Assembly (NCBI GenBank): GCA_902385765.1
Contig: CABMGU010000095.1
Location: forward strand, 1-11,852
Direction: 5' to 3'
Origin: an uncultured archaeon
GTDB lineage: Archaea; Nanobdellota; Nanobdellia; Woesearchaeales; ARS49
Length of the DNA stretch: 11,852 nucleotides
The stretch's first letter is position 1. Every line of letters begins with the position of its first letter. The notes under the pieces are model-generated. The model saw nothing but the letters and a program-made list of their open reading frames with translations, made no database searches and was not told where the DNA came from. This document shows, piece by piece, positions 10,806 to 11,852 of this stretch. A program made the position numbers and the translations under genes.

Positions 10806-11765
10806 TCACTCAGACTCATTGACGTCGTCATCTGTGGCGTTTTCAGATTCATTTACGTCTTCTTTGTCAGTTTTTTCAGCTTCAGGCGCTTTGGTCTCGA
10901 GTCCTTTTATCTTTTGAAGGAGGTCCTTCAGCATATCTCTTGCTTCCTTGAGTGCTTTGTGTGAAGCCTGCATTTTTTCTGTTGCCTGCTTCATGAACTC
11001 GTCTTTTTCGCCTTCAGCTACTGTGTTTTTTGACTTTTCAAAATCAGCCGCTGCATCTTCATAGAGTGTTTTTGCTTCTGCAATCTTTGCTTTGAATGCG
11101 TCAAGGCTTACGCTGCTTGCGTCTGTTCCTTTTTCTGTGAGCTTTTGAAGTCTGTTCTCGAGCTTTGTTACAAGCTGTTCTGATATTGTCATTACTCCGC
11201 CGAGCTTGTTGTAGACCATCTTGTGTGCTCCGTATTTGAGCGCTCGCTTTCCTTCCTGGATTGCTTTTCTGAGGTCTTTCGCAGCTGTTTGGATGTCTTT
11301 CTTTGTGCTGTCTGCAGTCAGGCTTTCAATTTTCGTTTTTTCTGCATTTATCGCGGTTATCTGCTCGTCGATTTTTGCAGTTATTTCTTCCTTGTCTGCA
11401 ACATCTGATGTTTGGACTTTTGCTTTTGCTGTCTCAAGCATTGTGACAACGTCCTGTGCGGCTTTTATCAGCGCATCTTTTGCCTGTGTTTTTCCTTCTT
11501 TTCTTTTTGTGTCGCAGTCTTTGGTCTTGCTGCTTTTGCATTCTTTAAGGCCGTCTCTTATTTCTGCGATTTTTCCTTTTGCTTCTTTTTGTTCTGCCTT
11601 TACTTCTTGGGCAGTTGCGCGGAGTCCTTTTGCTTTCTCTCGCGTTTCATTTCCTTTGTTCGTTTCATTTCCTTTGCTCGTGTCTTGGGTGTCATTTTCT
11701 TCTGCATATGCTATTGTAGATAATGCCACCAGCAAGATAGCGAGTATTGCTATCCACTGTTTCAT
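10806..11765 (-). CDS. secreted alpha-helical protein
   Basis: This is a 319-residue protein. The ATG at 11763-11765 is preferred because GGAGG lies nine bases upstream; the in-frame TTG further up overlaps that site. Residues 1-21 form a cleavable signal peptide ending TIAYA, with no lipobox. The mature protein is Lys/Glu/Ala-rich and almost wholly helical, with likely coiled coils. There are short repeats at both ends (KGNET twice near the start, DVNESE twice at the end), two cysteines (ECKSSKTKDC), and several N-x-T/S sequons. The acidic C-terminal tail may be disordered. No known domain is recognised. A cell-surface or periplasm-like structural protein acting with the small lipoprotein downstream is inference. 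Confidence 0.78.
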   Translation of the reverse strand: MKQWIAILAILLVALSTIAYAEENDTQDTSKGNETNKGNETREKAKGLRATAQEVKAEQKEAKGKIAEIRDGLKECKSSKTKDCDTKRKEGKTQAKDALIKAAQDVVTMLETAKAKVQTSDVADKEEITAKIDEQITAINAEKTKIESLTADSTKKDIQTAAKDLRKAIQEGKRALKYGAHKMVYNKLGGVMTISEQLVTKLENRLQKLTEKGTDASSVSLDAFKAKIAEAKTLYEDAAADFEKSKNTVAEGEKDEFMKQATEKMQASHKALKEARDMLKDLLQKIKGLETKAPEAEKTDKEDVNESENATDDDVNESE

Positions 11766-11772
11766 TTTATCT

Positions 11773-11777
11773 GCCTC
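11773..11777 (-). promoter_or_regulatory. ribosome binding site of the secreted helical protein
   Basis: GGAGG on the minus strand decides in favour of the ATG at 11765 over an in-frame TTG that would overlap it. Confidence 0.65.
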
Positions 11778-11809
11778 CAAATTGAATCTACCTGTCGCTA
11801 TTGTCCAGT

Positions 11810-11822
11810 TATTTATATATTT
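11810..11822 (-). promoter_or_regulatory. TATA box of the secreted-protein operon
   Basis: AAATATATAAATA on the minus strand predicts transcription starting near 11790 and a leader of about 25 bases holding the ribosome binding site. The motif is nearly symmetric, so orientation rests on position. Confidence 0.55.
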
Positions 11823-11841
11823 GTCTTCGGTTTGCTGATAA

Positions 11842-11852
11842 TCTTTATATAC
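11842..11852 (+). promoter_or_regulatory. second TATA-like box at the window edge
   Basis: TCTTTATATAC in this orientation matches the consensus and may drive a rightward gene starting just beyond the window. Read leftward it could instead be a second, upstream promoter of the secreted-protein operon. Confidence 0.35.

Noticed and set aside
10790..10852. Longer start for the small lipoprotein running back into the upstream gene
   Set aside because: It would place 21 hydrophilic residues before the signal peptide and overlap the previous gene; the ATG at 10789 has its own ribosome binding site.

Overview
The window reads as archaeal DNA. The evidence is canonical TTTATATA-type TATA boxes 25-28 bases ahead of many start codons, mostly giving leaderless mRNAs, plus archaeal forms of ribosomal protein S15, elongation factor 1-beta, an XPD/Rad3 Fe-S helicase, RtcA and a COG2888-like zinc ribbon. 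Numerous small Cys-rich or lipoprotein genes, and a coiled-coil rod ending in a small helical domain of a kind I associate with DPANN genomes, make a Woesearchaeota/Pacearchaeota-like DPANN archaeon my best guess. The lineage is inferred from style, not from a marker search.

Layout. 1-205: a tRNA-Gln(CUG) gene with an abnormally long D region. 206-2033: three leftward genes (Cys-rich lipoprotein, S15, small winged-helix regulator). Between the lipoprotein and S15 lies a compact, fully paired RNA-like fold (980-1064). In front of S15 lies a set of overlapping inverted repeats around its promoter and leader. 2120-4401: rightward XPD helicase and an acidic protein with a C-terminal CxxC...CxxxC zinc knuckle. 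4411-5847: a tight leftward operon of zinc ribbon, EF-1beta and an FKBP-type prolyl isomerase lipoprotein. 5918-7938: a rightward 662-residue coiled-coil protein. 7996-8402: a VapB-type antitoxin whose toxin partner survives only as about six start codons. 8306-8695: a leftward Cys-rich protein of unknown function.

The most striking region is 8736-9480. A rightward NUDIX hydrolase gene of AT-rich style is flanked by two copies of the 3' end of rtcA. The copies share an exact 43-base core and then diverge, yet both read as valid RtcA C-termini with their own stop codons. This is the layout left when DNA integrates into the 3' end of a gene and restores that end with its own copy. No integrase is present. 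The window closes with leftward rtcA (9386-10456) and a two-gene operon for a secreted helical protein and a small lipoprotein (10520-11765).

Functionally the window mixes translation and RNA housekeeping (tRNA, S15, EF-1beta, zinc ribbon, RtcA), DNA repair (XPD), cell-envelope proteins and signs of accessory DNA turnover (toxin-antitoxin remnant, NUDIX cassette).
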